Of a DNA stretch of 64,000 bases, positions 34,688-47,517 are shown piece after piece. Made by a program: the position numbers and the translations under genes. The notes below the pieces were generated by a model. It had not been told where the DNA came from and did no database searches. It saw only the letters and a list, made by a program, of their open reading frames with translations. The stretch is from Evansella sp. LMS18 (GTDB lineage: Bacteria; Bacillota; Bacilli; Bacillales; Salisediminibacteriaceae). Within the stretch, counting starts at the first letter, position 1, and every line of letters starts with the position of its first letter. The stretch covers positions 1,674,001 through 1,738,000 of the forward strand of contig NZ_CP093301.1 in NCBI RefSeq assembly GCF_024362785.1, in the 5' to 3' direction.

Positions 34688-35098
34688 CTATTTTCCACCC
34701 ATATTGGAGATTTCAAGACGGTTGATGGCGCGTTTCAGGGCCATTTCCGCACGTTTGAAATCCAGGTTATCTTTCTTAGCTTGTGCAAGGCGGCGTTCAG
34801 CACGTTCTTTCGCTGCCCGCGCTCTTGCTACGTCAATGTCTGACGGTAATTCAGCTGACTCAGCTAAAATATTCACTTCATCACGGCGAACTTCCATAAA
34901 ACCGCCGCTGACAGCGATCAGCTGAACATTTGAATCAGCTTTGATACGCACAGCGCCAATAGCCAGTGGAGCAACTAACGGTAAGTGATTTGGAAGGATT
35001 CCAAGTTCACCTTCCGTGGTTTTCACGCTGACCATTTCCACCTGCCCATCGAATACGCTGCCATCAGGAGTGACGACATTCGCTTGCATCGTCTTCAC
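34688..35098 (-). CDS. atpC: ATP synthase epsilon subunit
   Basis: 136 residues. I chose the GTG at 35098 (start [20 protein letters not shown]), since AAGGAGG lies 9 nt upstream and B. subtilis AtpC also starts MKT; a GTG at 35107 overlaps the ribosome site. The beta-sandwich ([20 protein letters not shown]) and the C-terminal helical hairpin rich in Arg/Ala/Lys are present. It is the central-stalk subunit and intrinsic inhibitor of F1. Confidence 0.96.
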   Translation of the reverse strand: MKTMQANVVTPDGSVFDGQVEMVSVKTTEGELGILPNHLPLVAPLAIGAVRIKADSNVQLIAVSGGFMEVRRDEVNILAESAELPSDIDVARARAAKERAERRLAQAKKDNLDFKRAEMALKRAINRLEISNMGGK

Positions 35099-35204
35099 GC
35101 GGTTCACCCTCCTTTACGAAGCGGCAACATCTTTCATGTTATGCCGTACAGCAGCTCTGAATCTTCCAGAGCTGACCGGGCCTCACAGTAAAGATGGTCG
35201 CTTC

Positions 35205-36716
<1,512 letters not shown>

Positions 36717-36719
36717 TCA

Positions 36720-37604
<885 letters not shown>

Positions 37605-37793
37605 TCACCACCTTTACTAACGAACACACTTTTTTCTAAGGCTGTATTAAGAATTCTGGTTTGATTTCCGCTTCAGGGCGCGCGCCTTCCGCTCAAATCA
37701 TCATGATGTCTTAACCAAACCTTTATGAAGAGAGGCCGATCGCCGGACAAGATAGCCGGCAATCTCATCTCTGGTCATTTATCGTGGTATTTA

Positions 37794-39317
<1,524 letters not shown>

Positions 39318-39866
39318 CTAACGTTTCCCATATATCATTCGCTGGTGGAAGCGCTCAAGCCTTTTCGCTACGCTTCCATCATATACACGATCGCCGATTC
39401 GAACTTTCAAACCGCCGATAACTTCTTTGTCAACAACATTATTAATGAGCAGCTTCTGCTTGCCTGATTTTCTGGTGAAGACTTCAGCTACTGCTGTTTC
39501 TTCATCCCCGGTGAGCGGTTTGGCACTGTAAACAGTTGCTTCAGCTACACCTTTTGCTTCATATGCTAAAGCTTTGAATTCCCCGGCTATATCGCCGAAG
39601 ATATCCAGGCGGTTCTTGTCAGCTAAGAGAAGAAGGAGATTAAGAGAAGACTCACTGATCTTTCCACTGAAACTCTCAGTCAGGACTCTCTTCTTTTCTT
39701 CTGTACTGATTTTAGGATGCCTGAACAGCTCCTCATATAATCTTGTATCTTCTAATACTTTTGCAATAACCTCAAGTTCTTCTGCTGTCTGATCCAGCAC
39801 ATTGCGCTCCTGCGCATACTCAAAAACAGCACTGGCATACCGGAAAGCTACTGGATGCTTTCTCAT
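39318..39866 (-). CDS. atpH: ATP synthase delta subunit
   Basis: 182 residues. The family N-terminus VAFRYASAVFEYAQERNVLD and the C-terminal KEVIGGLKVRIGDRVYDGSV, with AKRLERFHQRM after it, are clear. It links F1 to the b-subunit stator. It overlaps the atpF stop by 4 nt. Confidence 0.96.
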   Translation of the reverse strand: MRKHPVAFRYASAVFEYAQERNVLDQTAEELEVIAKVLEDTRLYEELFRHPKISTEEKKRVLTESFSGKISESSLNLLLLLADKNRLDIFGDIAGEFKALAYEAKGVAEATVYSAKPLTGDEETAVAEVFTRKSGKQKLLINNVVDKEVIGGLKVRIGDRVYDGSVAKRLERFHQRMIYGKR

Positions 39867-40354
39867 AGCTCTTCGCCCACTTCTTTAAGAGTTTCCTGGA
39901 TAAGTTTTTCCTGTTCCTTCTCATCCATTTCTTTCTCAATGATTTTGGACGCTACAAGAACAGACAATGTTGATACCTGTTCACGAAGCGCATTGATAGC
40001 CTGCGCTTTTTCCTGATATATTTCAGCTAGAGCCGTTTCTTTAATGCGCTCTGCTTCCTGTTTTGCACTTGAAAGAACTTCATCAGCTTGCTGGCTGCTC
40101 ATCTTCCTGGAATTCTCGACGATTTCCTTTGCTTCACGGCGTGCTTCTTCAATTAGACGACGCTGTTCGGCAAGTTGTTTTTCAGTTTCTTCCCGGTTTT
40201 TCTCCGCGGAAGAAATTTGATCGGCGATATGTTGTTCCCGTTTTTCCATCATGCCCATAATTGGACCGAAGGCAAACTTTTTCAGAAGAAGTAGCAGGAC
40301 GGCAAATGCTGCGAGCTGGTAGATCGCATCTAACCATGTGAATTCCTGAATCAA
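39863..40354 (-). CDS. atpF: ATP synthase b subunit
   Basis: 163 residues from a TTG at 40354 (start MIQEFTWLDAIYQLAAFAVL), chosen because AAGGAGG lies 8 nt before it; the frame is open upstream to 40426 without support. One membrane helix (about 10-28) then a long charged coiled coil, the peripheral stator. It overlaps atpH by 4 nt. Confidence 0.93.
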   Translation of the reverse strand: MIQEFTWLDAIYQLAAFAVLLLLLKKFAFGPIMGMMEKREQHIADQISSAEKNREETEKQLAEQRRLIEEARREAKEIVENSRKMSSQQADEVLSSAKQEAERIKETALAEIYQEKAQAINALREQVSTLSVLVASKIIEKEMDEKEQEKLIQETLKEVGEEL

Positions 40355-40573
40355 TGGATTCGCCTCCTTATCATTCATCCTTACATAAGGAATGGCGAAG
40401 ATAGACATGCATACGTTCTCCGCCATTACAGCTTTTCACTTTTCCAGCTTGTATATAGTACAAACTGAGTGTACTCACTAACCTTGTCTTGTTTTTATAA
40501 GTGTGGCTCCGTATTGTTTCCGCTAATTACTGTAATCAGCGGTATACTTTAGCCGAACTGTAAGTCAACCGAA

Positions 40574-40795
40574 TTAAAGTTGTCCGTAAAGTAAGAACGC
40601 AACAACGATAGCGATGATTGGAAGTGCCTCAACAAGTGGAATACCAATGAACATTACTGTTTGCAGGTTACCTCTGATTTCTGGCTGACGAGTGATCCCC
40701 TGAAGTGTTGCACTTACTACCATAGCAACACCGAATGCTCCTCCGATTGCTGCTAAACCTGCTACGATTGCGACTGCAATAGCGACTGTACCCAT
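40574..40795 (-). CDS. atpE: ATP synthase c subunit with alkaliphile-type motifs
   Basis: 73 residues, two membrane helices around the polar loop [10 protein letters not shown]. The proton-binding helix reads P53LVE56ALP59: Pro before Glu56 is typical of alkaliphilic Bacillus (neutralophiles such as B. subtilis have Ala). In helix 1 the usual GxGxGxG motif reads G18-G-A20-F-G22-V-A24, halfway to the AxAxAxA of B. pseudofirmus OF4. These features adapt the rotor to proton capture at high pH by family knowledge. Confidence 0.97.
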   Translation of the reverse strand: MGTVAIAVAIVAGLAAIGGAFGVAMVVSATLQGITRQPEIRGNLQTVMFIGIPLVEALPIIAIVVAFLLYGQL

Positions 40796-40898
40796 TTAAA
40801 AAATCCTCCTTTAATTTCTCACAATAATTTTTTATTTGTAACGCTCCATTATTTTAAAGAGCATAATTACCAATTGGAAAGGTATGTTTTGTTAATGA

Positions 40899-41624
40899 TT
40901 AATGGTCCGCACTTACTTTGTGTGCCATATAAACCATCGTTAACATACAGAAAATGAATGCCTGCAAGCTTCCGATAAATACTCCGAACGCCTGCCAGAT
41001 AATCGTTGGAAGAAACGCGAATATTCCCCACATTACAGAGGATGTACCAAGTGCGACAAGCATAAGCATGAGCACTTCCTTCGCGTACACGTTACCAAAT
41101 AGACGCATTCCAAGTGTTAAAGTGTTGGCTAAGTCCTCAAGCACTTTAAACGGTGCAAGGAATGGTGCCGGACGGAAGTAATCTTTTCCGTATTCTTTCA
41201 GGCCCCGCATCTTAATACCATATACATGCGTTAAAACGATTACCATGATCGCAAGCGATATAGTCAGAATCGGATCGGATGTTGGCGATTTCCACCAAAC
41301 CACGTGATCCTGTGTCGCAAGCTCAAACGGGATACCCGCCATGTTGGCGACAAATACGTACAGGATAATCGTAAGCCCGAGCATCACAAAGTGCTTCCCC
41401 TGCTTCCAGTCCATGTTACTGGAGATGATGTTTTTGATAAACTGGACCAGATACTCCAGCGCGTTTTGCGCTCCTGTAGGGTACATGCTGATTTTTCTGG
41501 CCATGAAAAAACAGACAAAAAACACAATTGCCATCGATACAGTAATCATCAGGATGTTCGAAAGATTGACTGCAAGGTTTTCATTGCCAAAAAGGTACAC
41601 GATTGGAAAATAATGTGATTCCAA
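40899..41624 (-). CDS. atpB: ATP synthase a subunit with alkaliphile-type lysine
   Basis: 241 residues, about five helices. Essential Arg174 lies in LTLGMRLFGNVYAKE; Lys182 in NVYAKE occupies the place where neutralophiles have Gly (NIFAGE) and corresponds to the functionally important Lys180 of B. pseudofirmus OF4. It forms the proton half-channels against the c-ring. It is preceded by atpI (75-nt gap). Confidence 0.96.
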   Translation of the reverse strand: MESHYFPIVYLFGNENLAVNLSNILMITVSMAIVFFVCFFMARKISMYPTGAQNALEYLVQFIKNIISSNMDWKQGKHFVMLGLTIILYVFVANMAGIPFELATQDHVVWWKSPTSDPILTISLAIMVIVLTHVYGIKMRGLKEYGKDYFRPAPFLAPFKVLEDLANTLTLGMRLFGNVYAKEVLMLMLVALGTSSVMWGIFAFLPTIIWQAFGVFIGSLQAFIFCMLTMVYMAHKVSADH

Positions 41625-41699
41625 GTTATTTCACCTCTCTTTTGTATCGTAGTATCCCCGGGACGTTCAATGCTGAACAAACCAGCATACACCCAGTGA

Positions 41700-42086
41700 T
41701 TACAAACGCTTAATGTGGAATAGTGGTTCAATCAATATCATGATATAGGTTATCAATAAACCTATGATCACACCTCTGACATCGAACAGCAGCGGGAACG
41801 AAACCGCAATGTAAACTGCGGCAACCGCAAACGCTATCCGGGTAACTGTGCCGAATGAACAGCCGGCTTTCCTGACCCTGCCGGTTTTACCCTGCACAGC
41901 TGCTTCCCCTGTCCGTTTAACCTGGCTGTATGTACTGAGCATATTTAACAAACTGAAGAAAGCACCCAGTGCCAGTCCGTTAAAAAAAGTGGTTTGTCCT
42001 GTTAAAAAAGCGGTTAAAACAAACAGTACGATTAAGATGCTTGTCCAGATACTGTGCCTTCTTGCAATAACAGCATAGTCGTTCAT
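41700..42086 (-). CDS. atpI: ATP synthase-associated protein AtpI
   Basis: 128 residues, four helices. It matches the AtpI family by position and by the N-terminal helix pair (WTSILIVLFVLTAFLTGQTT) and the C-terminal GLLITYIMILIEPLFHIKRL. AtpI helps c-ring assembly and, with AtpZ, has been linked to Mg2+/Ca2+ transport in an alkaliphile. Its start overlaps the atpZ stop by 4 nt. Confidence 0.9.
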   Translation of the reverse strand: MNDYAVIARRHSIWTSILIVLFVLTAFLTGQTTFFNGLALGAFFSLLNMLSTYSQVKRTGEAAVQGKTGRVRKAGCSFGTVTRIAFAVAAVYIAVSFPLLFDVRGVIIGLLITYIMILIEPLFHIKRL

Positions 42087-42304
42087 GATGAATCATCCTT
42101 TAAGAATCGGCGGACGGCATAATATATTCCTGTAACAGCAGCACCGATCCCAAGGAGCAGCCCACCGGCAAGGAATAATCCGCCAGTGCCAAAGTGGTTG
42201 TCCAGCCATCTTCCTGCAATAACTCCCAAGAGGATAGAGCCAATGAAATAAGAGCTTATTGTGGTCATAATTGCGAGGGACTTGACAATTCTTTGGAAAT
42301 CCAT
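42083..42304 (-). CDS. atpZ: AtpZ/AtpI-family small membrane protein
   Basis: 73 residues from the ATG at 42304 (GAGG 9 nt upstream; the ATG at 42313 is too close to it). Two helices with GSILLGVIAGRWLDNHFGTG between or within them match the AtpZ family. It is the first gene of the atp operon, as in alkaliphilic Bacillus. Reported as needed for ATP synthase function at low Mg2+ in an alkaliphile. Confidence 0.88.
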   Translation of the reverse strand: MDFQRIVKSLAIMTTISSYFIGSILLGVIAGRWLDNHFGTGGLFLAGGLLLGIGAAVTGIYYAVRRFLKDDSS

Positions 42305-42388
42305 CTTAACCATCCTCGAAATTTGTCTGGAGGCTTTTTCTTTGTCACTTTTTGTCTGTTTGCAAAAAATCAGAAAATATCCTTAGTA

Positions 42389-42417
42389 ATCGTACAATAG
42401 GGGTCGGGCGGTGTCAA
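42389..42417 (-). promoter_or_regulatory. Sigma-A promoter of the atp operon
   Basis: On the minus strand, TTGACA (42417-42412), a 17-bp spacer and TACGAT (42394-42389) form a good sigma-A promoter about 85 nt before atpZ. A CcpA-like palindrome AAAAGCGCTTCCA lies further upstream near 42468; it fits the cre consensus only in part. Confidence 0.7.
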
Positions 42418-42717
42418 TGATTTACCGGCATAAAAACGCCATTATTTGCGAATATTTGTCCTGAATTAAAAGCGCTTCCACTAAGATGTATATACTGCTC
42501 TCTTTTCAGCACAATTATTATTATACATAAAAGTATAGAAAATGTCTTTCTTAAAAACGGTATAAATTAATGTTTGAAAATTCACTTAATTTATCGAATA
42601 TTAGCATAGGAAGTAAGGCCTGCTTTTTTAAAACTTAAGAGGTTTTCCATGCCCGAAACGATGGTCGTGGTAAGCCAAAAGCTCCACTATAGCCTGTGAA
42701 ATACTAAAAGAGGGAAA

Positions 42718-42739
42718 GGGGAGCTTACCCATGCTCCCC
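42718..42739 (-). terminator. Hairpin overlapping the protease stop codon
   Basis: GGGGAGC and GCTCCCC form a 7-bp stem spanning the last codons and stop of the protease gene, followed on the minus strand by a weak T-run (CTTTCCCTCTTTTAG). The stretch 42420-42717 between it and the atp promoter holds no gene. Confidence 0.5.
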
Positions 42740-45040
42740 GTCCCCTTGTGCTCCTATAAAAATATCCCTCTCTATCGTGTCTTCGTGTCCTTGTTTTTCA
42801 GCAAAGATTAACGCTTTATATATACCTGGAGCAAGGCCGCTCACCTGGATTTCATGTTCGAACATCCCTCTCTCTATATCCTCCTGTGTATCGATATAGG
42901 TAAGGAACTGGAAAGTGTCAGGATCGTAGACCGCGATGCCGAATTTGTCGGCTCCGCCTGGAAAGTACACTTCATAATTGTAAGTGTCCGGCTCCGTCGT
43001 CTGCTCAAAGATGAACGCCATCAGTCTTGGGTAATCCGGCTCCTCCACAAAAAACATGTACGGAACCCGAATCTCCTCCTTCCCGCTTTTCACCAGGATG
43101 GTATCATGATAAATCCCTTCGTTAAAAACAGCAGGGAATACATCCATCGTAAGTTGTACGGTCTTTTTTTCCCCAGGGGATAAATAAAGTGAGAAAGGCA
43201 CCTTCCACTGGATCCCGTCTGGTATTTCAAATGGAGGTTCTATCGTATACCTTTTTCTTTCCTCAGAGTGATTTTCAATGTTTATATCCACTGTTTTTTC
43301 AAGGCGGCTGTCTGTCCGCTCCCACTTTCCAAAGGATAAGGCACCTGGGTAAACGAGGGTTTCCGTGTTAAGCGCTTCTGTGAGCTGGATCCTTCCTGTT
43401 CCCTGGATATGAGGCGGATACGGCTCTCCATTACTGTCGAAAAGGGGCTTAGCCGTATTCATTAGCGCCGCCTTTATCTGGTCAGGCGTCCAGTCAGGAT
43501 GCTTCTGTTTAAGAAGAGCCGCTGCACCTGCAACATGGGGAGCGGACATGCTTGTTCCATTCATTCCCAGATACCCTCTCGGCACTGTGCTGTCTATCGC
43601 TACGCCGGGAGCTACGACATCCGGTTTAATGTCCCACGTATGTGTCACCGGACCTCTGGAGCTGAAAGGAGCAATCAAATCTTCTTCCTCCCGGTAAACA
43701 GTCCGCAAGTGCGCGTCCTTTTTGCCAAGGCTTTCCTTCAGTTCTTCCCCGTCCTCCTTGGAGATGCTCACCACGGGGAGGCCTACTGGTTCTTCAAGCA
43801 TGCCGGCGAACTCTCCGTGGGTATGGTTGAATACTATCAGCCCCACCGCGCCTGCTTTTTTAGCCAGCTTAGCTTTATAAGTGAAGCTTATCTGCCCCCG
43901 TTCCGCAAGCACGATCTTCCCCTTTACGTCCACGTTTTCATAATCCTCTTTTCTGCCCAGACCAACAAACTGAAGGGGATAATCTCTCTGCATATTCCAC
44001 TCTTCCGCTTTCTGCATCGGCTGTATGGATATTTCCTTATCGTTAAAAACGTCAATCGTAATGTAAGGTATGCGCATTGGCGGTGTGGAAGCCCCCACGG
44101 ACAATGCTTTCGCGGAGGTTCCCGGCGAGCCCACTGTCCAAAGGTTCGGACCACTGTTGCCATTTGAAGTAACTGCGACGACACCTTTTTCCACCGCTTT
44201 ATCCAAAGCCACACTTGTAGGCCAGTCCGGACCGTTAACCATATTCCCAAGAGAAAGGTTGAGAACATCTGCCCCGTCTTCCACTGCTTTTTCAATTGCC
44301 GAAATCACTTGTTCTGTCGTCCCCATACCCGTTGGCCCGAGAGTCCGGTATGCGTAAATTTCCGCTTCAGGAGCCACTCCCTGCAATCTTCCATTCGCTG
44401 CAATGATCCCGGCTACATGGGTTCCATGGAGGGTAGGCATCCCCTGCCCCTGTTCCGTCTCCATCGGGTCCGCATCTTCATCGATAACATCATAGCCGCC
44501 CCGGAAATTATTTTTCAGATCAGGATGGCGGTAGTCTACTCCTGTATCTATGACAGCAACTTTAACCCCTTTTCCTGTCAGCTTCTGCCCTTCTTCATCG
44601 AGCATCTGCCTTACCTTGTCCCCGCCGATGAATGGTATGCTTTCATCGAGTGAAGGTTCATAATAGGCGACTTCATCAATACGGCTGATTCCTTCAATCT
44701 GCCTTACTTTAGTAAGATCCTTACGCTGCATCTTCATAGAAAACCCATTATACAGAGTTGTAAATGTTTTGCGGATTTCAACTTCAGGGACCAATTCCTT
44801 CACACGGTTTGCGAGGTTTGTGATTTCCGATGGGGAAACCTCCGACTGGATAATAAAAACCGCAACTTCCTCATCCTTATCGGGCGGTTCAGGACGATCC
44901 GGGAACATAACATCATTGTCTATGGCTTCTGTTCCACTGCCTGCCGCTGATACTGACTGGATTTGCAAGGGCAAAGCCGGGACAGACAGGCTTAATATGA
45001 GAATATAAACAAGTATTAGCGAAAAACTATTTTTCCTCAT
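42725..45040 (-). CDS. Secreted subtilisin-like serine protease with PA domain (Vpr-like)
   Basis: 771 residues. Signal peptide 1 to about 32 (ends SVSAAG); inhibitor I9 propeptide-like region about 58-130 (VAVFIIQSEVSPSEITNLAN); S8 peptidase domain with the catalytic triad Asp165 (AVIDTGVD), His205 (HGTHVAG) and Ser497 (NGTSMSAPHVAG). A protease-associated insert (about 350-450) lies between His and Ser. The C-terminal ~200 residues are beta-rich (Fn3-like). The length and layout resemble B. subtilis Vpr, but position differs, so no symbol is given. Likely an extracellular scavenging protease. Confidence 0.92.
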   Translation of the reverse strand: MRKNSFSLILVYILILSLSVPALPLQIQSVSAAGSGTEAIDNDVMFPDRPEPPDKDEEVAVFIIQSEVSPSEITNLANRVKELVPEVEIRKTFTTLYNGFSMKMQRKDLTKVRQIEGISRIDEVAYYEPSLDESIPFIGGDKVRQMLDEEGQKLTGKGVKVAVIDTGVDYRHPDLKNNFRGGYDVIDEDADPMETEQGQGMPTLHGTHVAGIIAANGRLQGVAPEAEIYAYRTLGPTGMGTTEQVISAIEKAVEDGADVLNLSLGNMVNGPDWPTSVALDKAVEKGVVAVTSNGNSGPNLWTVGSPGTSAKALSVGASTPPMRIPYITIDVFNDKEISIQPMQKAEEWNMQRDYPLQFVGLGRKEDYENVDVKGKIVLAERGQISFTYKAKLAKKAGAVGLIVFNHTHGEFAGMLEEPVGLPVVSISKEDGEELKESLGKKDAHLRTVYREEEDLIAPFSSRGPVTHTWDIKPDVVAPGVAIDSTVPRGYLGMNGTSMSAPHVAGAAALLKQKHPDWTPDQIKAALMNTAKPLFDSNGEPYPPHIQGTGRIQLTEALNTETLVYPGALSFGKWERTDSRLEKTVDINIENHSEERKRYTIEPPFEIPDGIQWKVPFSLYLSPGEKKTVQLTMDVFPAVFNEGIYHDTILVKSGKEEIRVPYMFFVEEPDYPRLMAFIFEQTTEPDTYNYEVYFPGGADKFGIAVYDPDTFQFLTYIDTQEDIERGMFEHEIQVSGLAPGIYKALIFAEKQGHEDTIERDIFIGAQGDGEHG

Positions 45041-45293
45041 TACTGATAAATCCCTCCTTCATCCGCAAGTTGACTGGCTTGGTGCAGCTGTGGCTAACTG
45101 TGATACAGAGGAAATTTCGTACACAGGCGGGCTGATGAAAAAAACGAGCTCAGCCGCCACATAATATTGAACTATATTTATCTTTCCAAGCCTTAGTTAT
45201 TTCATTCAGGAAGAAGTCATCTGGAGAGGGGTTTATAATGTGGAGCAGGCATTTTTTATTGAGGAAGTGAGCGGCTGGTTTCGTGGATAAAAT
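45041..45293. other. Non-coding gap before the protease gene
   Basis: The stretch contains the probable protease promoter and a leftward frame (45150-45377) that lacks a ribosome site and includes a terminator, so I do not call a gene. Confidence 0.4.
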
Positions 45294-45334
45294 CAGAAAT
45301 AAAACCCTGAGGAAAAACATTTCCTGCAGGGTTT
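45294..45334 (-). terminator. Terminator of the epimerase gene
   Basis: AAAACCCTGAGGAA and TTTCCTGCAGGGTTT pair with small bulges, followed on the minus strand by TTTTATTTCTG. It lies ~45 nt after the epimerase stop. Confidence 0.8.
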
Positions 45335-45377
45335 CGAGAATGGATGCGCCTGTTAATTCATTTGTTTTTGCAGCCAT

Positions 45378-46532
45378 CTAAGTTTTTATAACTCTGAAAG
45401 GCTGTGGCCGGTCATCTTGTTTTTCAAAATAGTACTTGATCGCCTCTGTAATACGTTCGGCTGCCTGCCCATCACCAAATGGATTTGGAGCTTCCTTCAT
45501 AGAGGTGTATACATCCGAATCTGTGAGTAAAGTATTAATATAATCGTAGAGAGGCTCTTCATCAGTCCCGGCAAGCTTCACAGTCCCACCATCAATTCCC
45601 TCCGGCCGCTCCGTTGCATCACGAAGCACAAGAACAGGAACATTCAGTGAACCTGCTTCCTCCTGGACTCCACCTGAGTCAGTCAAAATCAGATCGGATT
45701 TCGCCGCAAGGTTATGAAAATCTTTCAGCCCGAAAGGTTCGGTTAATTGAATGCGCGGGTGTCCCCCGAGCGTTTTTTCAGCTTGCTCCCTGAGTTCCTT
45801 TATTTTATGGACAGGGTAAATCACTTTCACATCTTCATGCTCATCAGCAATCCGCTTTACAGCACTGAAGATATTGTCCATAGGCTGGCCAAGGTTTTCT
45901 TCTCTGTGAGCGGTAAGCAGAATAACTCTTTTATCCTCTGCATCCTCAAGAAGCTCATGTTTATAATCCTCTGCCATGGTCCACTTAAGGGCATCAACAG
46001 CCGTATTTCCGGTGACAAAAATACGTTCTTCTTTCTTCCCTTCACCGACCAGGTTCAACATTGCATTGTCTGTAGGAGCAAAATAAATATCGCTTGTCGT
46101 ACAGGTTAGCTGGCGATGCATTTCTGCCGGAAAAGAAGAGAATTTATCCCAGGTACGGAGGCCCGCTTCCACAAGGCCTGTCTTTTTCCGGTTATAATAA
46201 GCAGCCAGTCCAGCAGCAACAGAGGTCGGTGTGTTGCCATGAAGCAGGACTATATCCGGATCGTGGCTTTTAATTAGTTCATTAAATTCCAAAAGGGAGT
46301 TTGCAAGGGCCTCTGCCGGTTCACCCTCATCAGGATCTGTATTTATCCGGGCGTCAGGGCCGAACCGGAAAACATCCATTACCTGTCCGAGTAATTCTTC
46401 CTGTTTTCCTGCAGTAACAACCACTGTCTCAAAGTCCTCACTCTGGTTTTTCATTCCCAGGACAACAGGGCTCATTTTCACTGCTTCCTGCCTTGTTCCA
46501 ATTACTATCATAGCTTTAAGTTTTCCAGGCAC
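45378..46532 (-). CDS. UDP-GlcNAc 2-epimerase family protein with altered active site
   Basis: 384 residues from a GTG at 46532 (AGAGGAG 8 nt upstream); an upstream open frame adds 32 poorly conserved residues. Family motifs are present (VEAGLRT, Glu122; ENLGQPMDNIF; LTDSGGVQEEAGSLNVPVLV). Several signature positions differ: GTRPE reads GTRQE, HGDT reads HGNT100 (the catalytic Asp of WecB/MnaA changed to Asn), HRREN reads H209REEN. WecB-type enzymes interconvert UDP-GlcNAc and UDP-ManNAc for teichoic acid and capsule synthesis; activity of this copy is uncertain. It lies between upp and the protease. Confidence 0.85.
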   Translation of the reverse strand: MPGKLKAMIVIGTRQEAVKMSPVVLGMKNQSEDFETVVVTAGKQEELLGQVMDVFRFGPDARINTDPDEGEPAEALANSLLEFNELIKSHDPDIVLLHGNTPTSVAAGLAAYYNRKKTGLVEAGLRTWDKFSSFPAEMHRQLTCTTSDIYFAPTDNAMLNLVGEGKKEERIFVTGNTAVDALKWTMAEDYKHELLEDAEDKRVILLTAHREENLGQPMDNIFSAVKRIADEHEDVKVIYPVHKIKELREQAEKTLGGHPRIQLTEPFGLKDFHNLAAKSDLILTDSGGVQEEAGSLNVPVLVLRDATERPEGIDGGTVKLAGTDEEPLYDYINTLLTDSDVYTSMKEAPNPFGDGQAAERITEAIKYYFEKQDDRPQPFRVIKT

Positions 46533-46611
46533 TTGTATCGCTCCTCTCTTTTCAGTCCCGTTTTCGGCCTCCATGAACGCCGGCTGGAGAAGCACAGTTA
46601 CACAGGCCGAT

Positions 46612-46768
46612 ATAAAGTGAACCTTCAATCAGTGGCGGGGTTGTTCATTCCCCACTGATTGTTAGTTGAACCAATCGGGATGTTAGCGTCCGTTACTCCC
46701 ACCTAAGCGTTCACCGGTTCACCTCATGTTTTGAGGTGGGAGTTTTACGGATGATTTCATCGGGATAA
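46612..46768 (+). repeat. Dispersed structured element B, copy 1 (full length)
   Basis: It starts ATAAAGTGAACCTTCAATCA, then a hairpin CAATCAGTGG...CCCACTGATTG, then GTTGAACCAATCGGGATGTT, a second hairpin CTCCCACCT...AGGTGGGAG, and ends TTTCATCGGGATAAA. Copies: 60572-60729 (full) and 51886-51956 (5' part). No ORF. It may be a miniature mobile element or a structured RNA. Confidence 0.88.
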
Positions 46769-46805
46769 ATAAAATAAAAGGCCGTAATATATGTATTACC
46801 CCAAA

Positions 46806-46842
46806 TTAAAAATGAGGAAAAGCATATATATGCTCTTCCTCA
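46806..46842 (-). terminator. upp terminator
   Basis: TGAGGAAAAGCATATA and TATGCTCTTCCTCA pair with one internal mismatch; on the minus strand the hairpin is followed by TTTTTAATTT. It lies ~45 nt after the upp stop, just past a GGGGTCTGGCCCC repeat (46862-46874). Confidence 0.85.
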
Positions 46843-46861
46843 TTTGTTCACAAAACCGTAC

Positions 46862-46885
46862 GGGGTCTGGCCCCGCACAATTTTG
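46862..46885. repeat. REP-like GGGGTCTGGCCCC element, copy 3
   Basis: GGGGTCTGGCCCCGCACAAT then TTTG; reverse orientation of the copies at 814 and 3650. It overlaps the sequence immediately downstream of the upp stop codon. Confidence 0.7.
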
Positions 46886-46887
46886 TT

Positions 46888-47517
46888 TTATTTTGTACCG
46901 AAAAGTCTGTCTCCTGCGTCTCCGAGACCAGGTACAATGTAGCCTTTTTCGTTAAGTTTTTCGTCCATAGCAGCAAGGTAAATGTCTACGTCAGGATGCG
47001 CTTTCTGCATTTCCTCCACCCCTTCAGGAGCTGCAACAAGACACATAAGTTTGATATTGCGCGCGCCTCTCTTTTTCACAGAGTGGATTGCTTCTACAGC
47101 AGATCCCCCTGTTGCAAGCATCGGGTCAATAACGATAAGCTCCCGCTCTTCCACATCACTCGGCAGCTTTACATAGTACTCCACCGGCTGCAGTGTTTCC
47201 GGATCACGATATAAGCCAACGTGTCCTACTTTCGCAGCTGGGATCAGCTTCAGAATCCCGTCTACCATACCAAGGCCCGCTCGTAAAATAGGCACAAGAC
47301 CAAGTTTTTTCCCCGCAAGCGTCTTCGCTTTTGCAGGTCCCACAGGTGTCTCCACTTCTACTTCCTGTAATGGGAGCTCCCGTGTGATTTCAAATGCCAT
47401 CAGGCTCGCTACTTCATCCACAAGCTCACGAAATTCCTTTGTCCCCGTTTCCTTATCCCGAATGTAAGTCAGCTTGTGTTGAATTAAGGGATGATCAAAT
47501 ACATAAACTTTACCCAT
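46888..47517 (-). CDS. upp: Uracil phosphoribosyltransferase
   Basis: 209 residues, standard length. It makes UMP from uracil and PRPP (pyrimidine salvage). The PRPP-binding motif [20 protein letters not shown] (about 123-142) and the uracil-binding C-terminal [18 protein letters not shown] are intact. The ATG at 47517 follows AAAGGAGCGGG. It lies between glyA and the epimerase, as upp and glyA are neighbours in B. subtilis. Confidence 0.97.
   Translation of the reverse strand: MGKVYVFDHPLIQHKLTYIRDKETGTKEFRELVDEVASLMAFEITRELPLQEVEVETPVGPAKAKTLAGKKLGLVPILRAGLGMVDGILKLIPAAKVGHVGLYRDPETLQPVEYYVKLPSDVEERELIVIDPMLATGGSAVEAIHSVKKRGARNIKLMCLVAAPEGVEEMQKAHPDVDIYLAAMDEKLNEKGYIVPGLGDAGDRLFGTK

Noticed and set aside
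42464-42482. CcpA cre site near the atp promoter (AAAAGCGCTTCCA)
   Set aside because: It matches only the central palindrome of the cre consensus and lies upstream of the promoter; too weak to list as a feature.
45150-45377. 75-residue minus-strand frame between the protease and the epimerase
   Set aside because: It contains the epimerase terminator and lacks a ribosome site.
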